NCBI GenBank assembly: GCA_013180625.2
Contig: SNVD02006118.1
Coordinates: 62,001 to 126,000, forward strand
Source: Boswellia sacra
Lineage: Eukaryota; Streptophyta; Magnoliopsida; Sapindales; Burseraceae
Length of the DNA: 64,000 nt
Direction: 5' to 3'
Every line of letters begins with the position of its first letter. The stretch's first letter is position 1. Under the pieces are notes generated by a model. The model searched no databases, was not told the origin of the DNA, and was given only the letters and a program-made list of their open reading frames with translations. Below, piece by piece: positions 47,607 through 60,522 of this stretch. The position numbers were made by a program, and so were the translations under genes.

Positions 47607-49066
47607 ATGTCACCTACTAAAACCCCCATGTTGTTCATCAACATTTTGGTCTTGCTTGCCTTCCTTCATACAGTGTCTTCCGCTGTCCCTGCTGTCCCAG
47701 TTAATGGTACGTGTCATGAAACTTGTGGCACAATCTCTGTAAAATTCCCTTTTGGTACTGGACCTGGATGCGGACACCCTGACTTCTCTAGATACGTAAG
47801 ATGCAACTCACGCACTCTGGAATTCTCCACTGGCACAGGCATTTACAGTATTTCTTCTATTGACTACACAAGCAACAGTGTAGTTGTCACAGACCCCCTC
47901 ATGTCAACTTGTTCTTCAATGCAGAATTCTGGAGGCTTTCGCTTGGACAAGGCCAGTCCGTTCACTATCACAGAAAATAACATTTTTGTATTGCTTGGAT
48001 GCTCCAGTACATCTCCTGTATTTGATCCTTATGAAGATCTGTGTGACACTGGCTCAGGTTCTCGTGTTTGCAGAGGGTTGTACTCATGCAAGGGAGTGTC
48101 GGGCATTGGTTTGCAACAGAATGCACCTGCATCCACGTGTTGTGTCTATGACTCACCAACTGTGCTAGGATCAGGTTATGCATTGGATCTCCCCAAGCTA
48201 CAATGCTCATCATATACATCGATTTATGAGTTTGGGGGCAACGAGGGGAATCCAATGAAATGGAAGTTTGGAATTTCTTTGCAATATAATGATTCATACA
48301 ACTCTGATGCATGCAAGGATTGTGAAACCAGTGGGGGTTCTTGCGGCTTCACTGGTTTGGATGAGTCATTTGCTTGCATTTGCCGGAATGGGATGAACAC
48401 CACCACAAATTGCTTGGGGATAGGTTAGTTCATAGTTCAGACAGGCACTTGTTTGCTCAGGATCAACCATGAACTCTGCTTAGGCCAGGCATGTGGGAAC
48501 TTTTAATTTTCATAATCTTACTTTAATTTGCTTGTCTGATATATGGTTTGGCTATGATTAGGATATGCTTGGAGCGGGACATTGGGGCCAAAAGTTCAAA
48601 CCAAGTTGATCACTGCAGGTAAATAATGGCAATGCCTTTCTCTTTCTTGACTTTTTGTGCATTATCTTTTATGCAAAAGTCTTCCCTTGCCCGTGAGCAT
48701 TTTTGTTGTATACGCCTTTCTGTTCTCTATACATTTTCCTTAAAACTAATCAAGGAATAGCTTTCATCTTCTTAACTGCTTTTGTAATTAAAATCACTTC
48801 TCAATTAACATTCTGATTTGAGAATTGTTTATTCAAGAGCCCAAACGTGTTGATTTTGATAAATTTTGCTAAATATCAGGTTTTTATTGCTTCCAAACGG
48901 GCAATAGTGTAACAAAAGCGCATACCCCGACACCCAGTGGCTTTCCATCCAAACAAGTCAATTATAACACACAAGTGTGAACTTGGCTCATTTCACTTTT
49001 ATTTTTGTGTTTTTTGTTTTTTGGTTAATAGGATTTCTGCTCTTGTGGATGAGACTCCTTATGTAA
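47607..49066 (+). CDS. Wall-associated-kinase galacturonan-binding domain protein (no kinase)
   Basis: Exon 1 is 47607-48423, exon 2 48562-48618 and a likely exon 3 49032-49066; 302 aa. Residues 1-25 are a signal peptide (MLFINILVLLAFLHTVSSA). The GUB_WAK_bind domain follows (CHETCGTISVKFPFGTGPGC, FSRYVRCNSRTLEFSTGTGI), with many paired cysteines, and a WAK-like C-terminal Cys region (CKDCETSGGSCGFTGLDESF). The proposed third exon adds GFLLLWMRLLM, a hydrophobic tail that would suit membrane or GPI attachment. If intron 2 is not spliced, the protein ends at a TAA at 48624-48626 as a soluble 293-aa product. Family members bind pectin in the cell wall; this gene lacks the EGF and kinase parts of WAKs. 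Confidence 0.85.
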
Positions 49067-51167
49067 AGCAAAGAAGATTCCCTCCAAGTTTTGAATACTT
49101 AATCAAATGCATTTGAACAATGGCACTGGCTTCTCCATGCGTGGAGTTCAAAACCTCATGAAGTTGTTCTTTTATCTCTTCATCTCGGTTTGGGAGTTAA
49201 ATCAGCATATATTTTGTACCATTTAAAAACTTCTGAAATAGATGTCCAATTTTGATTGGCAGCTAAATGTATCCAATTTTGTGGACTGATATCTTAGTTG
49301 ACATGTTACTCATTTATACTTTTCGTGTATGGTAAATCTAGTGGAATTCTTTCGTTTTTGGCTTGTAAATTTTATACCATTAAAAAATTAGTTCAAGAAA
49401 AATTTTTCTTATTAACGAATACTTAAAAAGTAGTAGATATTCGGAACTTTGTTAGAAAAATTGAAGTTATCATCGTCTGCCTTTTATTATATGAATAACT
49501 CAATACAGATTCCAGAAATATAAATTATTTTTTGATGAAGGATAGTTTTCACAAAATTCGGATAATGACCTAGTCTTTTTTAATAAAATTATAATAATCG
49601 TATGAAAACGATTTTAATTTATTTCTAAAATAAGGTCAAAATATTGGTATTGTAGGTCTACCAATATGAGTTCTAGCTACATTAGAGAATATATAAAACA
49701 TATTTGATGCGCTGTATAACAATGTATAAGATAGTATAAATTTATTTGGATTAGATTGGATTAAATAGTATCGAATAAGATTAGATAAGATATAATACTA
49801 TACTATAATTGGTAGAGTATTATATTTGATGAAACGTAAAAAAAAAAATGAAAAGTTTAATTTAAATATAAAATAAATTTAAATAATAATTAAAATTATT
49901 TTTAAGATAAAAATTGAATTATTAAAATTTTTATTTATTTAAATAATTATTTTTTATTTATTTAAATAATGAATTTTTATTTAAATATTTAACAAACTAT
50001 TGATTAATTATATAAGTATATAAATATTTAATTTATATAATTTTTTGGTATTTATTAATAAAAATTGAGACAAAAATAAATTTATACGTTGTTAACTAAT
50101 GGATAAATTTGATATAAAAACATTTAATTTTTATGCAAACAATACTACTAAGCACCCGCTACAATATCGCTATAATATCTGAATTACACTATACAATTCT
50201 ATTTAAAATTTGATCAAATAAAATATAATTTTTTAATGTTACGCTATTTAATACTACGGTGCATCGAACACGCCGATAACAGATAATTGGAAGTCTGAAA
50301 AATCGATTATAAAGAGATTACCAGTGTATAATACAGGTGGAAAAAGTTGATTGAACAATGAACATGGATCTCATCTAAGTTAAACTAAAATAGATGTAGA
50401 GGGAAAGAAGTTGGATCTATCACATGCACAAACAGTTGACTTTCCTAACAAAAGCAACCAATTGGTGGAATCTTCCTTTAGTACATTCCTTAATTTCTTA
50501 GTACATCATCACTTCAACGTCTATTCATAGTTATTTTTGTTTCATCTCCATTATCAGTCTAAGACCTTGCAGACTTCAACTCCTTCCCTAGCATTTCCCA
50601 CTTTGGGTAGCCAATAATTGCAATTCATTTTCTACTGCCCACTTGGTCAGTTTCATCAAACGCTTACAAAAAACAATCTTTAGCTTGTTTTCTTAATGTT
50701 TTTGTTTTGTTTTTCGTGTTTACTTCAGTTTCTGTAAATACCCAGTTGCCTTCTTTTTTAATTACTTAAAAATTATGTTTTGGTGTACTAGGAAAAAGTA
50801 TATGTCTGTGATTGTTGAAGTTTGATTCTGGCGGGTTTGTTATATGAGTCCTGTGCATAAATGGCAATGCTTTACTCTTCATGAACCTTATCTTGTTGAT
50901 ATCTATTTTATGTTTAAGTGAGGAGACAACATTTGAGTTGTCTTTCAGCTTTCTACTTCTTTAAGAAATTGGGTGGGATCAGCTTTAGCCTTTCTGCTCA
51001 CAAACAATGATCAAAGTTGATATATTTTAATATTTTTATGCTATATGCAATGTACTCATATAATATTCCTCTATTGGTTCTCTTTGAAGTTATTGGTTTC
51101 TCAGAAACTTTGTCATTGCTGTATCATTTTATCTTCTGTTTTTGATTAATTTCAGATATATGTTACG
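49067..51167. other. AT-rich intergenic region and 5' UTR of the PAP gene
   Basis: No gene seen. The last 500-600 bases look like a transcribed leader: an acceptor (ATTTCAG, 51148-51154) shortly before the start codon suggests a 5' UTR intron. Confidence 0.5.
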
Positions 51168-54100
51168 ATGAAAGAATCTATGAGATTGATCCTCTCCAGA
51201 ATTTTATTGGTTCTAGCATCTCTTCAAGTGGCAAGCTCACATGGAGATCATCCTCTCTCCAGAATTGCCATTCATAAGGCTACTTTTGCTATCACTGATA
51301 AGGCTTATGTTAAAACCTCTCCTCAAATTCTTGGGTTGAAGGTAAGCTTCACAACCACCACTTTTGTTTGTTTCTCTCTGTAATCTCTATGAAAATCTGT
51401 GAGGCGGAAAACCAAGTAGATTACCACTTTGATGGTCGTTCAGGTATCATTCTTTAAACTTCTGTTGATTTAAAGCTTGATATGTCTGTGTCTTTATTGA
51501 AAATTTGTTCACTGTTTCAGGGTCAAAACTCAGAGTTGGTGACGGTGGAGTTTAGTTCTCCAAGCCCGTCTGTTGATGATTGGATTGGAGTATTTTCTCC
51601 TTCCAATTTCAGGTAATACACATGTTTTTGTGTGTGTGTGTCTACACACACACACACACACCAACACACAGATATATTTTTCTTGGATTGGATAATTTGG
51701 ATTTCATTCATTAATTAAACTTGGTAGTACTAATCTAATTTAAAAACGTATATGTTTCACAATTCCAGTGCTTCTACTTGCGCTGCTGATAACCCAAGAG
51801 TTAATCCTCCACTGTTGTGTACTGCACCAATTAAGGTCTGTCTCTGGGTGCTTTAGCTTTTCCTTTCTTAGCTTGTTTCTCCTCGAAGTGGAATCTGAAT
51901 TCTTGTACTCATATTTGACTGCCTTACTTCTGTTGACAGTATCAGTATGCAAACTATTCAAGTCCTCAGTACAAAAATACAGGAAAAGGCTCATTGAAGC
52001 TTCAGTTGATTAACCAGAGATCGGATTTCTCTTTTGCACTATTTTCAGGCAGTTTGTCAAATGTAACGCCTCATTTTTTACCCCTTATACTATGAATCAT
52101 TGTCTAATACCTATTTGTTTCACATTCTGAATTGTGGAAAAATCAGCCATTTCATGATTGGCATGTTATTTATTTATTTATTTATTTATTTTTCCTTATT
52201 GAAAGAGGTTTATCTTAGGTTGCTTTGCACTATCATAAAGAAATATCGTTTACAACAAGTGCTTGACGGATTGTATAAGCTAAACTGCATTAATCCAATT
52301 GCTTATTGCCAGCTATAAGAAAGGATTTGACCACGTCAAAATCATTTTCTATATTTCTCTAGACCTATATGTCTTCTAGCCTTCCTCCTGTCATTTTTCC
52401 TTTTGCACTTCTAGATTGTTCATTCTGAATATAATCACATTGCTATTGTCTACTGTTTGGATTTTGTGAAATATGATTGATGAATTTTGGCTATATTTCC
52501 CTCATTGTCTTTAGACCCTTTTTTAAGTATTTATAGAGACATGTCTGTGTATCTATGCATTTCTATTATTATCTTTCATTACAATTTTGTTGGCTTGAAT
52601 AGGGAGAAAATAGACCATCTTTTGGCATTAATTTAATATCAGAATCCTAATTGCTCAACTTCCAAAATTTGCAAGTGAAACTTTTAAGATCTTTGGCTTG
52701 ATGCTTTTTTGTAAATTGTGGACTTCTGTAATCCATTTTATATCCTCTTATTTGAGCTTGGTCTGTAAGATGCTCTGAATATGCTGATCCAATGCAGATT
52801 CAATTGTAATAGAATATTACTGTTGCTTTACTCTATGAATAGCATTAATGATCTAAACTATTCATTTATGAGAATCCCTACAAACTGCAAATTTTGTCAC
52901 TGTCATACAGTTTCTCCATTGTTGTTTGTAGCAGTCTGGTTTCAGCCAGTATCCATAGCACGCCTATAATTTAGTCTTGAAAGTTTACTTCTCTGGAATT
53001 TTTTTTTTTGGTTTTTGTGTTAAATGTATGGTTACCTTTTGCATTCCAATTTTGAATAGTACTTTCTACAATCTTTTTTCTTTTTTTCTTTTCTTTGGTT
53101 GCTATAATAGCCAAAGCTGGTTGCGGTGTCAAATAAAGTCGCATTCACAAATCCAAATGCACCAGTTTACCCACGCTTAGCACAAGGAAAACTTTGGAAT
53201 GAAGTAAGTCCACTTTCTTACTGTAATTTTTGGAGCTTATCTCAAGTTTAAATCTGGTGTTTTTATTGTTGCCTGAATAAAATATCAACATGGTAAGGCC
53301 CTACAAGTAAATATCTTAATATTGACAAGCTTTTCAAAAGGGACAAGATTGCTTCCTATTAGACATCTGGTTAATGTTTCAACGATTATTATTGTTATTA
53401 TTATTGTTATTTCATTTCAGAAATGACAATGTTTTTCAAATTCATATTCAGATGACAGTAACATGGACAAGTGGGTATGGGATTAGTGAAGCAGAACCTT
53501 TTGTGGAATGGGGTCCAAAAGGAGGTGATCTTACGCATTCCCCAGCTGGGACACTTACAATTGAACGTAGCAGCATGTGTGGTGTGTAATCCCTGTATTT
53601 TTAGATCTTTTTATACTTGGGAAACAGAAAGTGTAAGGGACATAGGCAAAATTATTGCTGTCTCAGTTATGAATTCCACTGCCATTTATAGCAGTGCATA
53701 TTAGATAGAAATGTTGACCTCTACATATTGGACATTTTGATTCATTATACCTCTGTGAGAGAGAGAGAGAGAGAGAGAGGAAAATCATGATCACTTTAAA
53801 TTCATATGAATAGATAAGTCATTATGATAATGAATTGCGGATGCGGTTCAGTTTTAAAAAGTCGATTTCATCTAATAGTATCAATAACTGGTTAACAGTT
53901 GCTAATATAGTATCTTTACAATGTTTTAACCTGAGAAGCTTTCTTGTAGTTATATAATATAACTAATTACAATGAGCTTTGCAATCTGTTTTGTTTTTCT
54001 CTACTGGGTTTAATCTTGGAATTTTTTTTTTAAATTTATTTTTTCTTGATGTTTCTCTGTGAGGTGAATGATTAAGAAATTTCTTTGCACAGGTGCACCA

Positions 54101-57100
54101 GCAAGGACAGTGGGATGGCGTGATCCTGGATATATACATACCAGCTTTTTGAAGGAGTTGTGGCCCAATGCAGTGTATGTTATATCTTATTCTAGTGTTT
54201 GATATTTATTCTGTGTATTAAACATTTTCTAAAATTTAAAGCTGTCCTTGAAGATTTAGAAAGAATAACATCATTTTGATGTTAAGATGGGTTTATCAAT
54301 ATTTCAGTATACACAACTTTACAACGTGTTGTTTGGAAGTGCTAGCATTAATTAAGACCGGCTAAATGTCATCCTTTTATAGAAGTGCCTGCAACTCAAC
54401 ATATTTGTGCTTTTGCTTATTTTCTACTTGCATATGTAGGTATACCTACAAGCTCGGCCATAGGATGTTCAATGGTACATACATTTGGAGTTCGGAGTAC
54501 CAGTTTAGAGCATCTCCTTATCCTGGTCAAAATTCTTTGCAACGTGTAGTCATTTTTGGCGACATGGGAAAGGTTTGAACTGTCTTAAAAAGTTACAAGT
54601 CATGCTAATCAGGGACACTGTTAGGATCTAATACATTGACACTTCTAATTGTGGAACAAATTATTGCATCAGGGTATCAAATGTCTGTGTTTTAAGTGTG
54701 AGAATATCTGTAAAATTGTTGTATTTACTAATTCTTTCGAAGAAAACCAGTTTCTAGAACATTTAAGTTTACATGGACTTAATGTGTCATTTTGTATTCA
54801 TAACCTTTTACGGTGAAAATTCTGTTTTTGTTTAAATATAAATAAATGTTGTAACCATGATCTTTTTTTACTCTCTTTAAACATATTTCCTTTGTTTTTC
54901 AACATTGCCCTATGTCTAGATTGATCTATAATTATATTTAAGATGTAAGGTTTACTCCAACCACCACTCAGATGCAATTGGTGAAATAGTTTGTTAATTT
55001 ATCATTTTGCAGGATGAAGCTGATGGTTCTAATGAATATAACAACTTTCAGCGTGGTTCTCTTAACACCACTAAGCAGCTTATTCAAGAGTTGAAGGACA
55101 TTGATATAGTTTTCCATATTGGAGACATTTGTTATGCAAATGGATACATTTCACAGTGGGACCAATTTACTGCACAAGTTGAGCCAATTGCATCAACTGT
55201 GCCATACATGATTGCAAGGTTTGTGATCATTTACTTTTTTTGTTGGAGCATATAATAGTCTTAAACTTCATTATATGTGACAACTGCTAATTTTCTTTCC
55301 AGTGGTAATCATGAGCGTGACTGGCCAGGGACAGGATCTTTCTATGGGAACATGGATTCAGGGGGAGAATGTGGTGTGTTGGCTGAGACTATGTTCTATG
55401 TCCCTGCTGAGAACAGGGCTAAGTTCTGGTATAGAACTTTCAGAACAACCTTGTCAACTTAATTAACCTTGTAACGTTGTTATAGCAGTTATATAGCTTT
55501 TCATATTTTATTTTGACTCTTGACAGCTGATGCTGAATATTTTGTTTACGGTTTTGACTTTGATGATACTGTTTTTTTTTTTTTTTTTCTTTTATTCATC
55601 TTAATTGAGAAGGTGTGGTGGCTTAATATTGTATAGATTTTTCTTCTTTTGACCTAGGAGGAATTGAGATTTTGTGTATTCTAGACTCTTATTTTTTGGG
55701 GCTGTCATTGTATAGGGTGGAAGCCAATCTTAACATTTTTTCTTATTGTGGTCTACTTGTCCTTGTTTGTGTTCTATCCTTTGAATTTCAATACAATTCT
55801 TTCATTTCTTATCAAAAAACCTTTGACTTTGATGCATTGTAGTACCTTCTTAATTTTATATTCAGGATATATAAATAAAACCAAATCAATTACAGTTTGA
55901 TGTCATGAATTATTTGTAAATATCAAATATGTGAAAATTTTGACACTGCTATAAATTGTTTGAACCGTATGTATTAGTTGAACAGCCAGAATACTCGGTC
56001 TTTTTTAAAAGCATTCTTCAGATTGTATGCTGCTCTCAATTGCTTATATTTTTTTTGTCTGATTTCTTAGATTTTTGTTCTTTTTGCTTTTTTGTACTTG
56101 TATCATGATGTCATGTGATCTAATTTAGGAAGATATAATTTCATTTGGCCAGGTACTCGACAGACTATGGCATGTTCCGATTTTGTATAGCTGACACGGA
56201 GCATGATTGGAGAGAGGGAACGGAGCAGTACAAGTTCATTGAGCACTGCCTAGCATCGGTTGACAGACAAAAGCAACCATGGCTGATTTTTCTTGCACAT
56301 AGGGTCCTTGGCTACTCTTCTGGTATCTCTTATGCCATAGATGGATCATTTGCTGAACCAATGGGGAGGGAGAGCCTTCAAAAACTTTGGCAGAAGTACA
56401 AGGTTGACATTGCCATCTATGGCCATGTACACAATTATGAAAGAATATGTCCGATATACCAGGTATTAGCCAATTTTTAGCCCTAACTAAGCTATTTCTT
56501 ATTTCTTGGTTACATTATTATGGAGTTAAGTTCAAAGCAAATTGCATGAAATAGATTTTGTTTTCATTCCACCTTTGCTATTTGAAAAGAAGAATTGTGA
56601 AAACAAATTTACTTTCAACCATTTTAAATATCTTGACAAAGTTGTCTTTATCACATTCCATCAGTAATTGCTTCTCTCTATTTTGTCTCTCTAAATAAAA
56701 TATTTTAAAAAATGAAAATTTAAAGGTTGTTACTTTTAAATGTCTCGAACTTGTGAACAAAGTTATGCATGTGAACTCTCCCTTTGTTATTTTATTTTAT
56801 TTTTTTTAAGGTTTTTGCATTGCTTTTCATTCCAAGAGAAGCATTCAGAATGCCTCGCTGCATTATTGATTAGATACTATTTATAGCACCTACGAAGCTA
56901 GATTTCGCTTCTGCAATTCCTTTAGCTAATAGTTAAACCGTAAATTATCTGCTGCTACAGAATATTTGCACCAATAAAGAGAAGCACTATTATAAGGGCA
57001 CCCTGAATGGGACAATACATGTGGTTGCTGGTGGTGGAGGAGCAAGCCTTTCAGAATTTACCACCCTCCAAACATCCTGGAGTTTAAAAAAAGATTATGA

Positions 57101-57266
57101 TTATGGATTTGTAAAACTTACAGCATTTGATCATTCAAATCTGTTGTTTGAGTACAAGAAGAGCAGGGACGGAAAGGTTTATGACTCTTTCAGGATATCC
57201 CGGGACTACAGGGACATTTTAGCCTGCACAATGGATAGTTGCCCAAGTATGACCCTTGCACAATAA
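51168..57266 (+). CDS. PAP1: Purple acid phosphatase, PAP1-type (probable inactive class)
   Basis: Twelve GT-AG exons: 51168-51341, 51521-51612, 51769-51835, 51940-52062, 53111-53203, 53452-53581, 54093-54174, 54440-54572, 55013-55218, 55303-55428, 56153-56462, 56961-57266; 613 aa, the size I recall for Arabidopsis PAP1 (At1g13750). A signal peptide (LILSRILLVLASLQVASSHG) precedes a fibronectin-III-like N-terminal part (MTVTWTSGYGISEAEPFVEW) and a metallophosphoesterase domain. Metal-site blocks are GDMG, GDICYANGYISQWDQF, GNHERDWP, FLAHRVLGYSS and GHVHNYER. Most ligand positions are present, but the VxxH block is atypical and the class is usually annotated as probably inactive. Expected to be secreted. 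Confidence 0.94.
51629..51669. repeat. GT/AC microsatellite that can fold on itself
   Basis: TGTGTGTGTGTGT, then CTA, then CACACACACACACA, in PAP intron 2; the two arms are complementary. Confidence 0.9.
53757..53779. repeat. (GA)n microsatellite
   Basis: About 11 GA units in PAP intron 6. Confidence 0.95.
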
Positions 57267-57914
57267 CCTATGCACAGGGGACTCTGTTCTTCTTAATAAT
57301 TTATTTCATTGAACTCGCATACGAGTTCCTTTTCCATTTTCCATACAACAATTGATATGTGAATGAATTTCAAGCAACGTAGAAAACGGTTCCCATTTTG
57401 CGTGGTTGCGTCTTTCTCTAATTTACGTTGATTATTGTTGGTGAAAAAGAAATCCAACATGAAAGAAATTTAAAAAGAAAAAGAAAAAATTCTTATACTA
57501 GGCTAGGTCCAAACAAAAGCAAAAGCTGTGTACAAGAATTTAGAATGCGATCAAACTTAGCATTATTTTATTATAATTATTTTTTTTTCTAATTTCAAGT
57601 GTAGAATTTGGATAACAGAGCAAAAGATGGTAATATTTAACCTTTTCCAGTCCACAAATTCTCATTCTTGTTTGTTACTGTCCCCAATCCACAATCTTGT
57701 GGCTTGCAATGTCAGAACAAAACGATGTGTGCCAAACGTAAGCTTTTCAATTTGCGAAGTGTTCACTACAGACAAAGACTACTCCAACTCTTTCCTGATT
57801 TTAGCTCTCGTGGTTTCTGAGTTTAGATTCTACAATGGAAAATCATTTACTTGCATTTATGATGAAGTTTGGCAAATTGGGCTAGTGATTTCTACCAAAA
57901 AGGAGAGAACATAT

Positions 57915-59822
57915 ATGGATATATGGGTAGTTGCAGCGGCCACTGGTGCAGGGTACTTGGCCAAGTACTGGAGGAACTTGACATGCGGGGAAAGAGAAAC
58001 CTCATTAGAATCATTCTCTCTTGACCCATTTCATCGGAAATCTGAATCCAGGAACTTGCTGCAGCAAATTAGGGATCAAACCAACCCCTTACGCAGATTA
58101 GGCGGCAAACAAGCAGACATAGAAGGCTTTTTAATACATGAAAAAGATTTTAAAGGATTTACAAGTAACAGTCAAAGGCAAGGGGAGAACCATGAGGACT
58201 ATAATTTGTTTTCATTAACAAGTTTTCCTCCACTGTTAAGAGAGAATGAAAATTTTCCAGGAAACAGAATAGAGGGAAAGAGTAACTTCTCTGATATATG
58301 TAGACGTTTAAGGAGTGGATATTATGGGAATTTTCTGGAACCCCTGGCTTCATTTGAGAGCGGCCTTATTGCTCAGTTGTGTGGGGAGTATGCTACAATG
58401 GAGGAATTTGTGTACAATTCAATCCCTTCACCATCCATACAAACAGTGAGGCCCTTGTTGTTAACTGATGGGAGACGAATAATCAGCAGGGCTAGCCGTG
58501 ATTTCAACCAGGAGGTGCAGTTTCAGAACGAAGAATATAAGCTTCAGAATGAAGTTGGCAATGAGATGCAGTTATTACAAAAGAAGCTAAGAAAAGATAT
58601 CAGAAGAAAGTCCAGAAGATTCTCTATGATGAGGGAATCTAGTCAAACATTCTATTCACCAGGTCAGTTCCTGTTTCTATATATATATTGGTTTACTTCT
58701 CTGATCTGGTAATCAAGTAGTCATTGAAAGTTTTCATCTTCTTGAAGAGTGAAGATAGCTATGGAGAGCATAGAATGGTATACATCAAAATTTTTGAGGA
58801 ATACTTTTAATTTGATTAGCACATGTATCCGACATCTTGCTTGCTTCCAAACTCAACTTAGTTATTTGGATTGTATCTGTTCCTCTTTCATTTACCTTAA
58901 AAAGTTGCATTTCTCCCAGGATCTCTCAGTCCAAAGCTTCTTTACTTCCTTGGTATCACTATTGGTGTAATGTATACCATTCTTGCCAACAAAAGAGAGA
59001 TGGAAAACTTAAGTGAGTTGTTGAAGGAGAATAAGAACTTGGTTCAAGATCTACATGAGGAGCTTGATATGAAACAAATGTTAAATGTGAAGGAGCTTAA
59101 GCTACCTGATGAGGGTTTTGAGTCCTGGGAAACAAATGAGCACCCTTTTCTCAGTTGTGGAACCCCAAATGCATTAAACACTAAACCAGAATCAGATATG
59201 CCTAACAAATTTTGCAGTGAAGAGCCAGAAGTTCAGAAGGCAGAGAATTCTGAGGCAATGAGTAAAATTGAGGCTGAGCTTGAAGCAGAACTAGAGCAGT
59301 TGGAAATAAACATGAGGACACATAGCATCGAGAGAATTTCTGACTATGTAGAAGTAAGTAGACTCCTGAAGTTTATTTAATGAAGTTGCATAAAATTTGG
59401 TTTAACATGAATAAGCTATGATCTTACACTTACAGTTCTGATTTTGTTTTCAGCTGGATCCTGACTTTGACACAGATGTTGTTCGTGGTGATCTAAAACT
59501 AGACCGGGCTAATCAAGAACCTGGTGATCTTTCTGACTCAGAACGCGACGCAAGCGGGACATCCACTGATCTCCCTGATGCATCAAACTGTGCAGTGTCA
59601 CCTCAGGAATTACGCTTGAGACTTCATAAAGTTATTCAGTCAAGGCTTGAAGCACGCATAATGGAACTCGAAGCAGCACTCAAAAATTGTCAGAAGAAGC
59701 TGCATTCCATGGAATTAGAAGGGATGAACCCTTGGAGGGATATCTACGGCGGTGCAGAATCTTCTTCCCATGAAAGCCAAACCTTTATAGATGTGGACCA
59801 TACTGAAGGGGACACTTGGTAA
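57915..59822 (+). CDS. POLAR-like coiled-coil protein
   Basis: Exons 57915-58662, 58920-59353 and 59454-59822, all GT-AG; 516 aa. ATG 57915 begins MDIWVVAAATGAGYLAKYW, a short hydrophobic N-terminal segment typical of this family; an in-frame extension to 57627 is probably 5' UTR. Residues about 252-295 hold a second hydrophobic segment and coiled coil (LLYFLGITIGVMYTILANKR, MENLSELLKENKNLVQDLHE), the most POLAR-like part. Further coiled coils are IEAELEAELEQLEINM and ARIMELEAALKNCQKKLHSM, after an acidic stretch. POLAR of Arabidopsis marks polarity before asymmetric stomatal-lineage divisions; a similar role here is inference from family resemblance. Confidence 0.7.
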
Positions 59823-60517
59823 TGAATTTATCCAGAGGAGCACTAGACACATAACAAGGCTTCATTCTGCTGAAGAGACCATGCGGATATTGAGAAACGG
59901 AGACATTCATGTTACAGAGTTGTTGCAAGGACAAACCAGTGGAGTAAAAGGCCTGTTCAACTTTTGTGACATAGTTGAACAAAAATGGGCAGGAATTGAA
60001 TGAATGATAAGATAGGTCCTGGGAAGAATAATATCAAGGAGTTGAGAATTAAATAAGACTGACAGAGTGACTGATGAGATTGGCAAGCAAGCTTGGATAG
60101 AGCACATTGCTGATTCAGTTGATGGCCAGTAATTATCCTAGTAGATAAAGAGGGAAGAAATAAGACATGTATATCTTAGATGGTTAGCTAAATTAAGTCT
60201 TGACTCCAATCCATCTATGAATTATGCTTTGGAGCAGTGGAGGAAGTTGCAAAATCTTGGGAAAAAAAAAGACAAAAAAGAGAAAAAAAGCAGCCTCTCT
60301 AGTCTGTTCCGTGGTGAAGTCCAAGAGGAACAGCAATTTTGTTTTTTGGGAGAGACTGAAAGACAACCTCTGAGATCCTGGATATACATATGCAACTAGG
60401 GGATCTAGTTAAAGCTTCTGCTTAATTAAGGAAAACCAGAACTTATAAACTAGTCCAGAGATTCCTTTTCCAGTAATGTGAGATGCGAATTTATTTAAGA
60501 ACAACTTTGCAAATACT
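59823..60517 (+). other. 3' flank of the POLAR-like gene
   Basis: No convincing gene. A lysine-rich short frame at 60217-60399 is driven by A-tracts. Some or all of this may be 3' UTR. Confidence 0.45.
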
Positions 60518-60522
60518 TCATA

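Noticed and set aside
57627..57914. In-frame N-terminal extension of the POLAR-like protein
   Set aside because: The family N-terminus matches the Met at 57915; the upstream 96 codons show no domain and probably are 5' UTR.
60217..60399. Lys-rich 60-aa frame after the POLAR-like gene
   Set aside because: Created by A-tracts; no domain and no good context.
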